In this document: in pieces, positions 25,666 to 38,617 of the stretch | How the letters are laid out: every line of letters begins with the position of its first letter | Position numbering within the stretch: the first letter of the stretch is position 1 | Notes under the pieces: model-generated | What the model saw: only the letters and a program-made list of their open reading frames with translations | Told to the model about the DNA's origin: nothing | Databases searched by the model: none | Assembly: GCA_020631735.1 (NCBI GenBank) | Contig: CM036170.1 | Location: 66,417,737-66,481,736 of the forward strand | Direction of reading: 5' to 3' | Length of the DNA: 64,000 bases | DNA from: Saccharum officinarum | Taxonomy: Eukaryota; Streptophyta; Magnoliopsida; Poales; Poaceae | Translations under genes and position numbers: made by a program

Positions 25666-26431
25666 CTGTAGCAAAATTTTATTACCGTGGTGAGAACAGA
25701 TTTTTAAGTTGGTATTTTTATCGAAATGAGATAATCAACTTATAAGGGGAGGAACAATGCCATGAATGAAATGCACAACATGATACATGCACGTTCCGTA
25801 CGTCCTCACAAACTTAGAAAACTAATAACTACTAACGGAATAAACGGTGGCATACAACGATCTCTTGTAATGTAACTAATACGTACTACTCGAAAGCGTT
25901 GTTATGTACCTGCAGAAAGTCACTTCAGCCCAAACCTCACAGTATGAAAATATGCAAGAAAGCAGTAAAGTAAGTTACTCGCTCTACACGCATCCCCAGA
26001 TACGAGTATAATGATAACAACTACCCGAATCATCGTCCTATTGACGGCATCGTCACCGCATGACGAAAGTCCCCACCATTTGAATACCCTCATACGAACA
26101 TGCGCATGGCACGTAAGTATTTCGGTATCACATAAGCACTCCCCTAGATCGGCAGTGTATCCGACCATGCTCTCACAACTCTCACTTACCAGGGCGTAGA
26201 GAGAATTGATCCATACATTACCACTCAATTGAATGGCACTCATACAATAGCACGCCGTATGAGCGACGAAATTTAAAATATGATGTAAACCCACAAGTTA
26301 GTACTTAATTAAGCCACCTAGAGTCCTTATTGGGCATAAAGGATATGACCACTGCCACACTCTTAAATTTAAAAGCTTAGTTGAAAACAGTTTTGTTTTT
26401 TAAATACCCATGTGAACAGTAACATGCTAAA
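25666..26431 (-). other. Leader of the Tekay-like element
   Basis: Sequence between the primer site and the pre-gag frame. A 124-codon open stretch at 25920-26294 has no recognisable domain and is probably chance. The leader may be an intron, because the following ATG directly follows an acceptor-like CTACAG. Confidence 0.5.
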
Positions 26432-26447
26432 CCATGCTCCGATACCA
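26432..26447 (-). other. Primer-binding site of the Tekay-like element
   Basis: On the element strand TGGTATCGGAGC follows the 5' LTR by two bases. It matches the complement of the initiator tRNA-Met 3' end with a mismatch, as usual for this lineage. Confidence 0.88.
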
Positions 26448-26449
26448 GC

Positions 26450-29400
26450 TGTAACGGATCAACGTAATTATACGAGATTAAGTAAGAAAATCTTCCACCG
26501 AGGCGATTAATTTATCAAACTTAAACCCGTATAACCCGAGATTCCGTGAAATCACGAGGGATTTCAAACCAACCAACATACAACCAAGATCGTACTGATT
26601 TAGCAGCCACAGTTCACATGATACATAGAGTTCACAATAAAAGTGGAGTACATCGGAGTTCGGAATAAAAGTTATTACAACATAGTTCAAAATAACATAG
26701 CGGAAGCAAGTAGTTTTACACACACACTTAGTTCAAATACAGTGCCAGTAGATAGTCATGGTCCACAAAAGCATTAGATAAGACGAACAGAGTGACCCTT
26801 GCCCAAGGTCCTAGTTGTCGCCCATCGCCGGATACAGACAGTTGGAGCAGTACCCATAGTACATCTGACCATCTGCAACAACAATGGGAACAACGCCCTG
26901 AGTACGAGAATGTACTCAGCTAGACTTACCCGTCATAAACCAGAAATAAAGGACACCAAGGATCATGCAAGGCTTTATAGATTGGACTGGCTTGACTCAT
27001 TTGCGAAAAGCATAAGTTGTTATGAAAAACTATACCAGTACTTTTTGCATCACTTTTAGTATAACCTATTCAAGCTAGGTAAGCACCTATTGCTAAAACA
27101 ATCACTTGATTCATCATTAACAATCTAGATTACCATATCAGGTTTAGCATTTCCAACATCATTCACTTAACCATCAGTGTTCCATTAATGTTACTACGAT
27201 GCCATAGCTCGAGTCAAGTGCTCACTAACCGGGAGCGACGGCGATTCGAATCGAATTCCTATCCAGCTGGAGATTTATTTCCACACAAACCCTGCTTCCC
27301 CCGTCAGGGTCGCGTAGATCACCAATGACACTTTCCAAGAAGCCGCGGGATAACAATCATGGATCGCACTACCCAGGGACCGCCCGACTGCCAGGACGCA
27401 CCTTGGGCTCACTCTTCGCGTCCCCGTTACACCCCCTTCAACACCAGTCTGCCAACACCGAGTTTATCCGGCTCGAAAAGTGTCACTAGCTTCGCGGTCG
27501 AAAGGTACTTTATTCGGCCAGCTAAATGTGAGGCATGCGTTCAACATGACAAGAGGGACGAGCAACGATCGGTCCTTAATCGACACAGACGGAATCACTA
27601 TAGTCCAAAACCCTATAAGACTCCGCCCGGTCTTCGTTTATCCATCAACACTTGGTTACTTTTTATGATCACAATTACAGCTAACCATAACCCGGTATCC
27701 ACCTATAACTCGCAGGTGACAGGAAATCACCCGACTTCTACGGTCTAAGCATGGCTAAGCAATTTACTCGATCCTGACCTAACAGGGTGAAAGATAATCC
27801 GGTGGCCAAGGTAATAATGCAACAACGGTTTCACTCAACTCCTATAACTTAATGCAACTATATATATAACTATAGTTCATGTAGTAAGGAACAACTTTTA
27901 TAAAATAGGAGACTTAAAATGCTCCGGGGCTTGCCTCTTTCGAACGAGCTAGGATGGTGGTCGACGCACTCTGGCAGCTCCTCGCCTGACTCTTCCTCCT
28001 CGGGCACCTCCTGTGCCTGGGGCTCCTGCTGATCCGTCCAAGCCTGCTCCTCCTGTACTGCTACCTGCGACTCTTCCTGCGATCCTGTATGATGCAAGTG
28101 CATAAGTAAACATGCGAATGATGCATCGGATTGTGGTGGAGTGCTTTGATGACATGAGATGCAGATGAGCACATGGAATGAGCAGTTTGAATATAACTAT
28201 TTCTTCTACAAGGTAGTCCACGTCATCCAAGAACATATACCCTAAAACATGCACCTTATTCTTCTATTAGTTAGCCTATCATCTACACATACAAGTGAAC
28301 CTAAGCTACCAAAGCTTACCAACCTAACTCAACCACAACATCAGCAAGGCATAATGATGCTTCAAAGATACACCAAACATATTTTATTTCTCTTAATTTC
28401 TCATAAAGAATAATCTTTTATTCCTATTTAACTAGGGTTACACAGCAACACCTATTTCTGGTGTAGATAAAAATCTACAAAAATTACAGTAGATTACTCT
28501 TACCCTAACTAACCTACTACTAAATTTTCATGAGAATTGCCTATGTAAAACTGCCTGTACAAAATAAACAAGTTATAGCCTAAATATGAGCATGAAATTA
28601 TTTTGTACTAGAAAAAGTATCAAACAACAGATTCACATTTTTCCTATGTTACTAACAGTAAACTAACATACTACAAAAATTATCACATGTATGTTCTATA
28701 CAAATTTAGCCCTCTACTAAAAATAACAAAGATTATCAATTAAAAGCATTTGAACTACACTTCAAAAATTTCTCACAGAACATGCTTCACTAATATTTTT
28801 CCTAGAAAGTACATCACTAATAAAGATTAAAGCAACAAGAATCACATTTTTCCTTCATTATTTTATTTACTACATATTTTCTAAGATATCAGCATTTATA
28901 GCAATTAAATAAATTTGCACAGCAAAGTGTCACAAAATTAACATGAGCTATTTTTAAACTGTAGATCTATTCAAGAGGAACATTTCAAACTTTGTTTCAT
29001 GATTTTTGGAGCTATAAATTGTACACAAACATTTTTAAAAGTATTTCTTTTCCCAAAATTAATAGAAATTTAAAAACGAAATTTGGAAATCGCTGAACGG
29101 GCCGGCCCACTCGGCAATACTGCCCGCGGCCGATAACTGCTGGGGCGCCGCGCGGGGAAAAACAGGGGTGGCGGCCCGGCTTGGCGGCTCGGCCCAAAGC
29201 CGGTGGCCCAGCAACCAAGGAGGAGAGGGCGGAACGCGGGGCGCGGGGAGCGGGCCGCGGCTCCGACGTCGCGGCGGCGGTGAAGCCCGCCGGCGGCTAG
29301 CGGCCGGCTCGGGTCGTGCGGGCACCGGTGGAGGGACGCACGGGGATACGGTGGGGGTGACGAACACCTAGGGACGGTGCGCGAGCGGCTCGGCGGGGGA

Positions 29401-30405
29401 GAACAAGCCGGAACGGCGGGGGGCGAGCCGCGCGGTGGCCGGAATGGCGCCGCGGCGGGGCGCGCGAAGGTGGCGTCTTACCACGGGGCCGAGACGAAGC
29501 GTGGAGGCGCGTTCGGGGAGAGAAGGGCGAGGCGGAGTTGTTCGCCGCGAGCAATCGCTCGGAGGTGGCCGGCCGGCGGCGGAACGAGGGGGGAAGCACG
29601 CGGCGGCGGCGACGAGCGGCGGAGGTGAGAGCGGCTACGGCTGCTGCTCGCGCGAGGCCGAGAGAGGCGAAAACGGAGGTGTGCTGGCGAGGAGGAGCGG
29701 GCGCGGCTTCAAGGCGCGTGGCGCGGCCGGTGGAGCCCACGGCTCGCCACCCGTACGCCGGAGGCGGCGAGCGGCGGCCACGCGGCGGCCACGGCCTGAG
29801 CGCGGCGTGCGCTGGCGCGGGCGCGCGCGCGGCGGCGGGGCGCGCGCGGGCGGGCGGGCGCGGAGCGGGCCAGCGGCTTCGGCCGTGGGCCGAAAGGAGG
29901 CGGCGGCCCACCAAGTGAAAACCCATTTTTCTTTTATAATAAATATTTTCAGATTTATTTCATTTGTTTCAAAAGTGAATTTGAAGATGAAAAAGAGGTT
30001 TTCAGAATTCTGGCCCAAAATAAAAGTTGTTCAAAATTTTATTCTCTACAACTTTCATGTAGGGCATTTTTCAAAATTCTCAATAGATTTTGAATTTAGG
30101 ATTTAAAGCTAAATTGTTAATCAAAAATTTATTTGTTTAGAATATTTTTAAAACAAAATTTGAGAAAAACTTGAATTCAAGAATTGCTCCAAAAATCATG
30201 TTAATTTATTCTAGATTATTTAAAATTGCTAATACCCAAAAGTATACTACCTTTTTGGCACTTACATCAAAGTTAGGGTTCTAATTATTTGCTTTTCAAG
30301 TTTAAATTTAAAAGAGCTATATTTCATGCAATGCTAGTCATGAAATGATGCTGAATGCTTTATGCTTTGAAATGCTAATGCATGCTTAACACCCAGGGTG
30401 TTACA
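26450..30405 (-). repeat. 5' LTR of the Tekay-like element
   Basis: A 3956 bp copy of 15843-19783 with small indels and substitutions, ending exactly at the assembly gap. The GC-rich block lies at about 29095-29920. As the upstream LTR it would carry the promoter. I could not pick a TATA box with confidence. Confidence 0.95.
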
Positions 30406-30505
30406 NNNNNNNNNNNNNNNNNNNNNNNNNNNNNNNNNNNNNNNNNNNNNNNNNNNNNNNNNNNNNNNNNNNNNNNNNNNNNNNNNNNNNNNNNNNNNNN
30501 NNNNN
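30406..30505. other. Assembly gap of 100 N
   Basis: Exactly 100 undetermined bases, the conventional size for a gap of unknown length. The left contig stops exactly at the terminal CA of a gypsy LTR. The right contig starts inside a copia LTR. The gap therefore removes the right-hand target-site duplication of the gypsy element and the first bases of the right-arm copia LTR. Confidence 0.99.
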
Positions 30506-30965
30506 CCAATGACCACCTGGGCCTTGACCTCGGCCCTGATCGGAGGACCAGCCTAATAAGTGGCTGGTGCGCCCCCGTCGCGTAGCGCTATAAAGAGGAG
30601 GTGGGGACGAGGCACTCAATACGAGGTTCGATTGCAGCGCTGTTTTTCCCCACCTACATCCTAACCCTAGTCCGATTGAGAGGGCATCGCTGAAGCGACG
30701 GGAAGCACCACCGGTCTTCACCGCACCATTGCCACTAGACTGCGACGCCATCACACACCGTCCCAGACTTCATTGCACTGGACTGCGACGCCATTGCACA
30801 TCGTCATGGTGGACTCGACCTCTGCATCCAAGACCGCCAATGGTTGGTAACATCACTGTCTCCTCCCTCTAGTTCTCTGTCTAGTAGTTGTTCTAGGATG
30901 AACTTCTTGTTTTCCTAAGTTGTACCCACTAGATCTATGCCTAAGTGATCCTGTATATCTTGACA
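30506..30965 (+). mobile_element. Copia 5' LTR, truncated by the gap (right arm)
   Basis: Right-arm copy of 12502-12994, missing its outermost bases. It contains the TATA-like CTATAAAGAGG near 30589-30599. Compared with the left arm, about nine single-base differences, mostly deletions, lie within the first 300 bases. Confidence 0.9.
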
Positions 30966-30966
30966 A

Positions 30967-30981
30967 TGGTACCAGAGCCAT
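30967..30981 (+). other. Copia primer-binding site (right arm)
   Basis: TGGTACCAGAGCCAT one base after the LTR end, initiator tRNA-Met type. Confidence 0.9.
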
Positions 30982-32131
30982 ACTAGGGTATAGATCTAGA
31001 TCTCGGGGTAGAAGCAATTAGAAGGAGATGAACGAATTTCGAATCGGATCGAAACCCTAATCCTAACTCGAGATGAGAAGTAGACAGGGGACCTACCTGT
31101 CCTCGAGCCACCACTTGACAACTCATCGGCGTGTGGGCCACCGCTATCGTGCGGGAAGTGGACCGCGCTGCCGCTTCGCCGACACGCGGGAAGAAGGTCG
31201 AGCCGCTGCTCGGTGCATGGTCGTCGGCGCACGCACTTAGGGCACCGACACGAGGCCGCTCAACGGCGGCGTGCTGTCCCAAAGGGGAGCGCGTGCACCG
31301 GCGAGAGGGCCCGCGGCAGCACCGTACTTTCCTCCGGTTGCCATGCGCGGCCGCTGTACCACGTCCGCCGCTGCTTTGGCGATGAGAAAGAAAGGGGAGG
31401 AAGGGAATGCGTTAGGGTTTTCAAGGGAGTGGTCGGGTCACGATTTTTGATCGGCCAAAAGCAACGGAGGAGCGCCCAATCGGATCCGACGGCTGAGAGC
31501 AGCCAAGCTGGATTCGGCGCAGGCGGGAAGACGAATCCCCGGCCCAGTTGCAGCTTGGGCGCGGGGGAGCGCGCATGCACGGCTGGGCCCGGGCCATTTT
31601 CTCCGCTGGGTCGCGGAAGTTGGCTTTCGGGCCAAGATGCACAGTGACGTTTATATTTTTGTTTTATCATTTTCAGAAGCAGATTTAAATGAATTTTTGA
31701 TCAATTTTGAAGGTTTAAATTTCTGGTAAAATTGCACCGTGTTATATTTTTCCAGAGAGTAGATATGTATATGAAAATGCTTCTAAATAGTAGATAATTA
31801 AGATTATTTTTCATGTTTTCGCTGCAAATGATGATGTTTTTTTATCTTTTAATTAAATTCGAACCAACGGGAGAATTTAATTTTAAGAGCAGTTATGAAA
31901 TTCAGTAAAATTATGATATTATTATTTTCTGACCAACATTGATAATAACAATATTATAATGTTTTATTCATGAATTTTTATGCATTGATTCTATTTCTAT
32001 CCAACGGTGATGTAGAATTAGTGTAGAAGAAAGTTGTATGTTTTAATTTTGACCAACGTTAAATTAAGGCATGCAATTATTATGTTAAATTTTTCTCACT
32101 TTCTCTGATGATGTTTTCAGGACTCAACCCT

Positions 32132-35100
32132 ATGTCCATCATCTCGCACATTCTGACTCTTGAAGGGAATAACTATCGGGTATGGTGAGAAAAGTATGAA
32201 TTGGCACTTGCGCTGTCCGAAAATGACCTAGCACTTACCTCACCGTGTCCTACTGAGCCAGAGGACCCGGTGAGGGCAGAGAATGAGAATGATGCTGATT
32301 TCAATGCTCGCAAGCGAGATCATGCAGAAGTTAGAATGAAATACGATCTTGATCGTAAGAAGTGGGACATTTCAAACTGTAAGTGCCTGATGGTGGCTAG
32401 GTCTACTATTTCAGATGCAATAAGGGGATCAATCCCAGAATGTGAAACTGCCACTGAGTATCTCAAGAAAGTGGAGAGTTAGTTTACTGGCTCTTCAAAG
32501 GCTTATGCTAGCACTTTATAAGAAGTTAGTCACTGAGAAATACTCCCTCCGTCCTTCATTCACAGGCGTAATAGCATTTTTCATCAAGACCAAGGAGAAC
32601 TTAATTGATGCAACCTCCAGCCGCAAACGCTGCAAATCCCTTCATATCCTACGCTGACCATCACTCCCTACATGGCTGCATGCAAGAGCATTCGCGAGTA
32701 CGCAAGATAGAGTTGCAGGCTTCTAGCGGCGGTAGGAATAAAAAGGGAGGAAAGTTGGGAAGGGAAGAGCAAGTTGCATGCATGCATGCAAGTGGTACTC
32801 TGGAAGCGAGGCGTCATAGTTACTCTGCCACAGGAATGCAGAACGTGCACGCAAGCTCCCGATGCAGCAACGTCTTAGACGCCGGTGATTTCACAGACCT
32901 TTTCCCAAGTGAATACGCTTGTGAATGAAGGACGGAGGGAGTACTCTGGTGGAGGCATAAGAGAGCACATACTGAAGATGGGTAGCGCGGCATCCAAGCT
33001 CAAACCAATGGATCTGGGGCTCAAGGATTAGTTCCTAGTTTATTTGATTTTTTGCTTCTTTGCCTAAAGAATATGAAACCTTTGTTGTGAATTACAACAT
33101 GCAGCCAGATAACTAGGATTTAGATAAGCTCATGGCAATTTGTGTGCAAGAAGAGGAGAGGCTAAAGTCCTCACATAGTGACTCTGCTCATTTTGTGAAG
33201 GACAATAGAAAGAAGAATTTTAACAAGAATAACAAACCACAAGGGAAACCTCAGTGGGATGGTAGCTCCTCCTCTAAGTCATAGGGAAAGGCCCTCAGAT
33301 TGAAGTAGACAAGGACACCTGCAAATTTTGCAAGAAGAAGGCGGGACATTACCAGAGGGATTGTCTAGAGTTCCTAAAGCACCTGCTAAGAAAAAGGTGA
33401 GGATGTTATTACATTTATAGATGAATCCTTATATTTAAGTTATGCCAAATCTACTTGGTGAATTGATTTAGATGCAACTATTCATATTGCAAAGTATTTA
33501 CAGGGATTCCATACGAGGAAAATCCTGCAAAGAGGAGAAAGAACAATTAAAGTAGCAAATGGAGTACAAACTGAAGTTGAAGCCATAGGAGATCTTCCTC
33601 TAGAATTACATGATGGTTTTGTAGTTAGGCTTACAGATGTGCTCTATGTACCCTCTTTGCGCAGAAACTTAATAAGTGTTTAACGATTAGATGATGATGG
33701 TATGCAAATGTAAGATTACATTTCATAATAAATGTGTTGGTCTTGTCTTCCAACAAGACAAGCTTTATTTATTATCAGTCTCTAAGAATGTGAATGCTGT
33801 GAGTACTATGAATGAAAATGTCTCCTCGTTTATGAATGCAAGCAAGAAGCGGAAGAGAGTTCATGATGTATCATCGAAATTATGGCATTGTCATTTAGGC
33901 CATATTTCGAGGGGGAAGATAGAACGATTGATTAAAGAATCAATTCTTTCGCCATTAGAATTTTTAGATTTAGAATAGTGTATTGATTGCATTAAAGGAA
34001 AGTATATTAAGAAGATAAAGAAAGATGTCAAACGAAGCGCAGGAATCTTAGAAATAATTCACACAGACATCTGTGGTCCGTTTTCTATGAAAAATGTGCA
34101 TGGTTATGATTCATTTATAACATTCACAGATGATTATTCATGTTGTGGCTATATTTATCTAATCAAGGAAAGATCAGAAGCATTGGATAAATTTAAGATA
34201 TTTAAGGCTAAAGTAGAAAATCAGCACAATTGAAAGATTAAGATAGTATGATTAGACCGTGGTGGAGAGTACTATGGGCGTCATACCCCATATGGCCAAG
34301 TTCCTAAACCTTTTGCAAAGTTCCTATAGAAAAATGGCATAGTTGCTCAGTACTCTACACCGGGGGAGCCTTAACAGAATAGAGTAGCTGAAAGACGCAA
34401 CCGTACCTTAATGGATATGGTGAGAAGCATGATAAGTTACTCCACTTTACCAATAAGTTTGTGGATGGAGGCATTAAAAACTGCCATTCATATTCTTAAT
34501 CGAGTACTAAGCATGTCGGTGCCCAAAACACCATATGAGTTGTGGACAGGAAGGGAACCCTCACTTAACCATTTACGTGTGTGGGGCTATCCAGCTGAGG
34601 CTAAAGTCTTTGACCCAAACATAGGGAAACTAGACTCCAAGACAATCAACTGCCATTTCATTGGCTATCCAGAAAAGTTAAAAGGTTATCACTTCTATTG
34701 TCCTGATAGACATATGAAGTTTGTAGAAACAAGACACGCTGTCTTCTTAGAGGAAGAGTTGATTAGGGGGAGCAAGGTAGCGCGAGAAATCAACCTTGAG
34801 GAGAAGCGGGTACATGTACCCACTCCAATGGTTTAGGAGCCATTCTTCACGCTACTTGTTGCTGCTGCACCAACAGTGCAAGACACTGTGGTGACTCTGT
34901 TGTTAGTTCTCCTGTGGTGACAACGAATGAACATGAGAAACCTGCCCTTCAGGATCCCATAGAACCTAGTGTCGCACATGAGGAAGAACAACAATAGCCC
35001 CATATGGAACAAGCACTAGAGGCCCCTAGAAGGTCTCAAAGAGTAAAAAGATCAGCTATTTCAGACGACTACGAAGTCTATGATAGTGAAGAAGTCTATG

Positions 35101-36703
35101 ATACCAAAGAATTCTAAATGGAGGGTGATCCCACCTCATTTGAAGAAGTCATGAGAAGCGATTACTCATTGAAGTGGCTTGAAGCCATGCAAGATGAAAT
35201 GAAATCAATAAGTACCAACAAAGTTTGGGATTTAGAAGAAATTCCTAAAGGAGCCAAGACAGTAGGCTGTAAATGGGTCTACAAAACTAAGTGTGACTCC
35301 AAAGGAAATACAGAAAGATTTAAAGCACAACTTGTGGCGAAAGGCTTTACACAAAGAAAAGGCATAGATTACAATGAGACATTTTTCCTATCTCATGTAA
35401 AGATTCTTTTAGAATTATAATAGCGCTAGTAGAACATTATGATTTAGAACTACATCAGATGGATGTAAAGACGACATTCCTCAATGGCGATTTAGAGGAA
35501 AATGTTTACATGGCACAACCAAATGGTTTTATCATGGAAGGAAAAGAATGTATGGGATGCCGCCTGAAGAAATCCATTTATGGATTAAAACAAGCATCTA
35601 GACAGTGGTATTTGAAGTTTGATAGTAAAATAAAAAAGTTTGGGTTTAAAGAGAATGTAGAGGACAATTGCGTTTATGCAAAGTTCAAGAATGGGAAATA
35701 TATTTTGCTAATCCTGTATGTGGATGACATCTTACTTACTAGTAGTGATGTCAATTTACTGCTAGAGATGGAGAAGCTCTTGTCCTCAAATTTCGATATG
35801 AAAGATCTTGGTGAAGCTTCGTTTGTCCTAGGGATAGAGATTTACCGAGATAGAAGAAAAGGGGTTCTAGGATTATCGCAAAAGGCATACTTAGAAAAGG
35901 TTCTAAAGAAATATAGTATGCATGCGAGTAAGCCTTCACTTGCTCCTATAGTCAAGGGCGATAGATTTGGGGAATTCCAATGTCCCAAGAACTGATATGA
36001 GATTGATCGAATGAAAGTAGTTCCATATGCTTCGGCTGTCGGAAGTTTACAGTATGCTCAAGTATGTACACGCCCTAACTTAGCATTTGTTATCGGGTTA
36101 CTTGGCAGATTTTAGAGTAATCCAGGAATAGAACACTGGAGAATGGTAAAGAAAGTTTTGCGTTATTTGCAAGGCACAAAAGGCCTCATGCTAACATAAA
36201 GAAGATCTGATTCCCTGCATATAGAGGGGTATTCAGATTCAGATTTTATGAGAGACGATAGAAAGTTCATGTTAGGGTATATATTTACTCTTGCAGGAGG
36301 AGCTATATCGTGGAAAAGCTATACGCAAACCGTCACTACGTCATCTACGATGTATGCCGAGTTTGTAGCATGTTATGAGGCCACGGGGTAGGTGAATTGG
36401 CTAAAGAAATTCATACCCGGGTTAAAAGTGGTAGACAACATACATAAGCCACTCAAGTTGTACTGCGATAATAATTCAGTAGTACAGTATGCTCACAACA
36501 ATAAGTTAAGTGGTGCTGCCAAACACATTGACATAAAGTATTATGTTGTGAAAGATAAAGTCCGGGATCATATAATTAGTCTTGAGCACATAAGTACAGA
36601 AAAGATGCTCATGGATCCGCTTACAAAAGGCTTACTGCCCAACGTGTTCAGAGAACACTTAGCCGGCATAGGTTTACGGGAAGCCTTGACTCCTAGACAA
36701 TAA
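32132..36703 (+). pseudogene. Decayed Ty1/copia gag-pol (right arm)
   Basis: Mirror of the left-arm copy with the same internal stops. It differs in RT: a run of five T replaces six near 35383, splitting the 292-codon open stretch into 35118-35420 and 35459-35995. The integrase open part is 34411-34836 ([11 protein letters not shown] just upstream) and the RNase H tail is 36392-36703. Not functional. Confidence 0.92.
32543..32941. mobile_element. Stowaway-like MITE in copia gag (right arm)
   Basis: Mirror of the left-arm MITE, one base longer because of a T-run difference near 32903. TA flanks are at 32541-32542 and 32942-32943. Confidence 0.88.
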
Positions 36704-36869
36704 GGACCTAGTTGAGAATCTATTTCAAAATAGAGAGGTGTATGGTAGCTATTAATCTAATAGCAACTGACCATGACAATGAGGCACGCTCTATGCACTG
36801 ATCTGTGATGGAATGGGAAAAGAGATGAGTGTTAAGTTTAAGTATAAAGTTTAAAAGTATAAGTTGAGA

Positions 36870-36881
36870 TAAGGGGGAGAA
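36870..36881 (+). other. Copia polypurine tract (right arm)
   Basis: TAAGGGGGAGAA immediately before the 3' LTR. Confidence 0.85.
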
Positions 36882-37367
36882 TGTTAGGTTGATCTCCCAC
36901 CAGGTTGGCCCAACGGCTACCTGAGCCTTGACCTCATGCCCTGATCAGGGGCGCCCAACCCAATACATGGCTGGTAGGCCCCGTTCGTAGCGCTATAAAG
37001 AGGAGGTGGGGGCCAGGACACTCAGTACGAGGTTCAACTGCAGCCACTGTTTTTCCCCACCTACATCCTAACCCTAGTCCGATCGAGAGGACCATGCTGA
37101 AGCGACGGGAAGCACCACCAGTCTTCACTGCCACCACTACCACTGGACTGTGACACCATCGCACACCGTCCTGGATTTCACTGCCTTGCCACCTACACCG
37201 GCATCATCATGGCGGACTCGACCTCTGCATTCAAGACCGTCGATGGTCGGTAACATCACCTTCCCCTCCCTCTAGTTCTCTGTCTAGTGTTGTTCTAGGA
37301 TGAACTTCTTGTTTCCCTAAGTTGTACCTGCTAAATCTATGACTAAGTGATCGTGTATATCTTGACA
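36882..37367 (+). mobile_element. Copia 3' LTR (right arm)
   Basis: Starts TGTTAGG and ends CTTGACA. It is followed by TCAGA at 37368-37372, the reverse complement of the left-arm duplication TCTGA. Confidence 0.93.
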
Positions 37368-37469
37368 TCAGAGAGTACCATTCAAAAAAACAAAAATATA
37401 CCATTCAAAAATTTTGTTTCAGAGAGAAGCTAGGATTACTGCCGCTCAACATCTACAGTGAGCATCTAC

Positions 37470-37990
37470 TGTAGATATTTGAGTCGCTTTCAAGCATTGA
37501 CTACTGTCGTTTACTGGCAATTGGAAAATAGCTTCATAGGTTTCCAAATTCCAAAGGAAAGGTCCAAAGTGGCAACTTGAATGTTCATGGTGCTAGAGAT
37601 ATCTGCTAGAACAATTGTTCTACACCCATTGGCAGCAATTCCAGAAGGCATTTCACTTATCTCGAGAAGTTCAGAGAAGTACGAAGATATGTTTATTCAC
37701 CCTTCTATTAATCATTCTACCATTAGATCTATCTCTCGATTCCTCCCTCACGCTCACTATTTTAGTTTGCAATTTGCCTAGTTTGATGCTTGGAAATAGT
37801 CATGTTTGGGAAAATAAGCTTCTAGAGCAACTGCATGCTGGTTGATCTGCTGATTCTATCTGTATTAGCCAGAAGATGTTTGTTAGCTCCCACGGCAGGA
37901 AAAGACATAATCTTTCAGAACCAGTCGATTAGGAGACCCTAGTGTCCATGAGAATAGGCATAAGAATTTGCTATCAGAAATTTGCCTTGA
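37470..37990 (+). pseudogene. S-domain receptor kinase 5' fragment (right arm)
   Basis: Colinear with the upstream region and exon 1 start of the kinase gene at 54845 and the pseudogene at 52957. Shared blocks include the ggtgctagagatatctgc-type leader and gtttgcaatttgcctagttt. The start codon context atgtttgggaaaataag lies at 37803, then LLILSVLA and FQNQSI. A TAG falls in the first codons of the frame and the copy ends before the lectin domain. The presence of upstream sequence shows it came from genomic DNA, not from a processed transcript. Confidence 0.82.
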
Positions 37991-38156
37991 TTCAACAAAT
38001 TTCACATCACGATGTTAACAAATGAGCAGTGTGAAGCTAAGCGTACTAGGGAAAGACAGCTCTATGCAAGTGCACAAAGGGTCGTGATTCATGCAAGAAC
38101 CATTAGCCATGACCATACAATGATACTACCTTATAGGGCAAGGGCTCCTACTCGAT

Positions 38157-38355
38157 TTATAGGCGACATGAAGACGGGCGTAACGCAAGAGTTCGAGGGG
38201 TCGTACTATACAACAGATGAGTCATCCCTTAAAACCCTTACCTCCTCTGACTTTTCAACTTCCACATAAATGCTGAGGCATGTAGTAGCATCAAGATCGT
38301 GAAATACATATTCAAGTACATATACAAGGGCCACGATCATGCTTATGTCTATCGT
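38157..38355 (+). pseudogene. Helitron replicase/helicase N-domain relic (right arm)
   Basis: Conceptual translation reads YRRHEDGRNARVRG, later NPYLL, then HINAEACSSIK and KYIFKYIYKGHD. These are the conserved blocks just upstream of the rolling-circle replication motifs in plant Helitron RepHel proteins. Several stops interrupt it, and the catalytic parts (two-Tyr Rep core and helicase) are absent. An open frame just upstream (38012-38269) overlaps in a different phase and may be an older part of the same gene. No Helitron CTRR-plus-hairpin terminus was located. Confidence 0.78.
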
Positions 38356-38617
38356 TGATGGTAAAAATGTCACATTTTTCATATACTCAAAATACTGTCA
38401 ACAACATCAGAATAAAAGAAAGATAAGCATATCATGAGCATATTTTATCAAATAATTTCCACATTTATATGAAGTATTTTTCTAAAGAACATAGTAAAAT
38501 AGAGAAGACGAGCTAGTGGGACCACCATAGAGGGGATCGGTCGACCACCCCTATGGGCCCACCAGCCTCCCAAAGCCTCCATGATCCATGTGTCCAAAGT
38601 GGTTCTCAACCCTTGGA

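Larger units (their letters stand above)
15843..30405 (-). mobile_element. Ty3/gypsy chromovirus, Tekay/Del-like, 14.6 kb, recent but disabled
   Basis: A full-length element on the minus strand: 5' LTR 26450-30405, PBS 26432-26447, extra pre-gag frame 24613-25665, gag-pro-pol 19795-24248, PPT about 19784-19797, 3' LTR 15843-19783. The LTRs begin TGTAAC and end GTTACA on either strand and are almost identical apart from scattered small changes, so insertion was recent. The left flank is GCGGT (15838-15842). The right flank is lost in the N gap, so the target-site duplication cannot be checked. Long LTRs, an iMet primer site and a C-terminal chromo-like domain fit the Tekay lineage. Confidence 0.93.

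Noticed and set aside
25920..26294. 124-codon frame in the gypsy leader
   Set aside because: No domain and no support beyond length. It lies in the presumed leader or intron.
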